Source of the DNA: Myxococcales bacterium
GTDB taxonomy: Bacteria > Myxococcota > UBA727 > JABDBI01
Assembly: GCA_023898405.1 (NCBI GenBank)
Contig: CP060221.1
Coordinates: 558,001-622,000 of the forward strand
Direction of reading: 5' to 3'
Length of the DNA stretch: 64,000 bases
The notes beneath the pieces were generated by a model. That model was not told where the DNA came from, searched no databases, and saw only the letters and a list, made by a program, of their open reading frames with translations. Numbering within the stretch: position 1 is the first letter of the stretch; the number at the start of each line of letters is the position of its first letter. Made by a program: the position numbers and the translations under genes. Positions 63,105-64,000 of the stretch are shown piece after piece.

Positions 63105-64000
63105 CACTGTCATCCATCGGTAAAAGTCCCAACTCTTCAAGCATTGCGTGATCTTTCTCGAGCAAAATATTATTGGTCACAAGCAATGAGTCATCAATGA
63201 AAACTGAATTAGCTCCCGCATAAAAGCACAAAAACTGCTCTATCACGCTTCTATCTTTACGGCCCGCGCTTAAACGAATTCTCGAGCGAGGAATAAAAAT
63301 GCGAGCACAAGCAATAGTACGAAGAAGTTCGTAAAATGAACAATCCTGTGCATGAGCAAATTTTGTGCCATCAATTTTTACAAGTGTATTGATAGTGATG
63401 CTCTCAGCTTGCGGGGTGAGATTAGCAAGCGTGCATAAAAAAGAAATCCGATCTTCTTTACTTTCATCTAAACCAAGTATGCCACCAGTGCACACGCTAA
63501 GGCCTGCATCTCGAGCAATCTGTATAGTGTTAAGCCTATCATCATAAGTGCGCGTTGAAACGATCTTATGATAGTGCTCACGCGAGGTATCGAGATTATG
63601 ATTGTATGCATAAACACCAGCTTCTTTAAGGGCATATGCTTGCGTCTGATTAAGCATGCCAAGTGAACAGCATACTTGTAAACCAAGCGCATTCACCTCT
63701 CTTGCCGCTCTTATAATTCGCTGCAGCAGATCGCCATCTTTTAAGCCTCTGAAAGCTGCGGCCATACAAAAGCGAGTTGCGCCGTCCGCTTTAGCTTTTT
63801 TTGCATGAGCAATAATGGTCTCATGCGCCATAAATGATGTTCGCATGCCTAATCTAATCTTCGCTGACTGGCCACAGTAGCCGCAATCTTCAGGACACCC
63901 GCCAGTCTTAAGTGAGATCAAGCGACAAAGCTCTATTTTTCCTGGCACATGATGATCGCGATGCGTATTATGTGCTCGAAACAAAAGTTCCATCAACGAC
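63091..64000 (-). CDS. bioB: Biotin synthase, 5' end cut by window edge
   Basis: Radical SAM enzyme inserting sulfur into dethiobiotin. The frame stays open to base 64000, so about 15-20 N-terminal residues lie outside. Cluster motif CPEDCGYC, then ATRFCMAAAFRG, YNHNLDTSREHY, VCTGGILGLDES, INTLVKIDGT and RIRLSAGRKD are all as in BioB; the last holds the Arg ligand of the [2Fe-2S] cluster. First visible gene of the bioB-F-D-X-A operon; the promoter is not in the window. Confidence 0.96.
   Translation of the reverse strand, partial: SLMELLFRAHNTHRDHHVPGKIELCRLISLKTGGCPEDCGYCGQSAKIRLGMRTSFMAHETIIAHAKKAKADGATRFCMAAAFRGLKDGDLLQRIIRAAREVNALGLQVCCSLGMLNQTQAYALKEAGVYAYNHNLDTSREHYHKIVSTRTYDDRLNTIQIARDAGLSVCTGGILGLDESKEDRISFLCTLANLTPQAESITINTLVKIDGTKFAHAQDCSFYELLRTIACARIFIPRSRIRLSAGRKDRSVIEQFLCFYAGANSVFIDDSLLVTNNILLEKDHAMLEELGLLPMDDSDVFC

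Noticed and set aside
1..64000. CRISPR arrays, rRNA genes, prophage
   Set aside because: No evenly spaced direct repeats, no rRNA-like sequence and no phage structural genes were seen in either strand.

Overview
The window reads as chromosomal DNA of an AT-rich Gram-negative bacterium. It has many Sec-exported proteins and lipoproteins, a TonB-like protein, an outer-membrane barrel, and a type III secretion ring lipoprotein next to the rpsB-tsf genes. Several traits point to the former Deltaproteobacteria (Myxococcota or Bdellovibrionota-like): a MopE-type DGxDNDGDGxxDC motif, a TIGR02147-family regulator, a Y1-transposase-like protein with a DnaA-like tail, a mitochondrial-type aconitase, and an FHA/TPR-lipoprotein cluster. 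A eukaryotic-type tyrosine phosphatase, a GT34 glycosyltransferase lipoprotein, SctJ and decayed insertion sequences suggest life with a eukaryotic host. That taxonomic and lifestyle reading is inference.

Layout. 1-9 kb: 3' part of rlmN; a CqsS/LqsS-like histidine kinase coupled to a Na+/solute symporter; a metzincin-like lipoprotein next to a TIGR02147 regulator; a large secreted protein; perfect palindromes. 9-17.7 kb: DoxX-like protein, TonB-like protein, GT34 lipoprotein plus outer-membrane protein, a glutaredoxin/A-type-carrier-like/rhodanese fusion, tRNA-Ser(GCU), and carB coupled to a methyltransferase. 17.7-26 kb: Cys-rich surface lipoprotein, IS5-like remnant, very AT-rich tyrosine phosphatase gene, PlsC-like acyltransferase, degenerate REP-type transposase, alanine racemase, small secreted proteins. 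26-38 kb: FAD oxidase, FtsK, asparaginase, plsY-like/TPR/FHA operon, Yip1-like and CorC-like membrane proteins, and an IS4-like remnant. 38-42.5 kb: structured leader, rpsB, tsf, sctJ with a coupled partner, pyrophosphatase. 42.6-57.9 kb: NlpC/P60, hemolysin III, PIF1-like helicase, ApaH, DCC protein, ComEC, aconitase, RBBP9-like hydrolase, lipoproteins, amine oxidase. 58-59.9 kb: a secreted protein split by a -1 frame change at an A9 run, then an IS1-family wreck. 59.9-64 kb: a tightly coupled biotin operon (bioB-bioF-bioD-X-bioA, minus strand, bioB running off the window).

The most interesting item is gene X of the biotin operon. It is a predicted four-helix ferritin-like protein with a complete di-iron ligand set, locked between bioD and bioA with 1-nt and 20-nt overlaps. 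No bioC or bioH is visible, and bioA itself carries an in-frame deletion of its middle third. Other leads are the phosphatase with an NLS-like cluster, the A9 slippage candidate, the GT34 lipoprotein, the quorum-sensor-like kinase, and a nested RNA structure upstream of rpsB.
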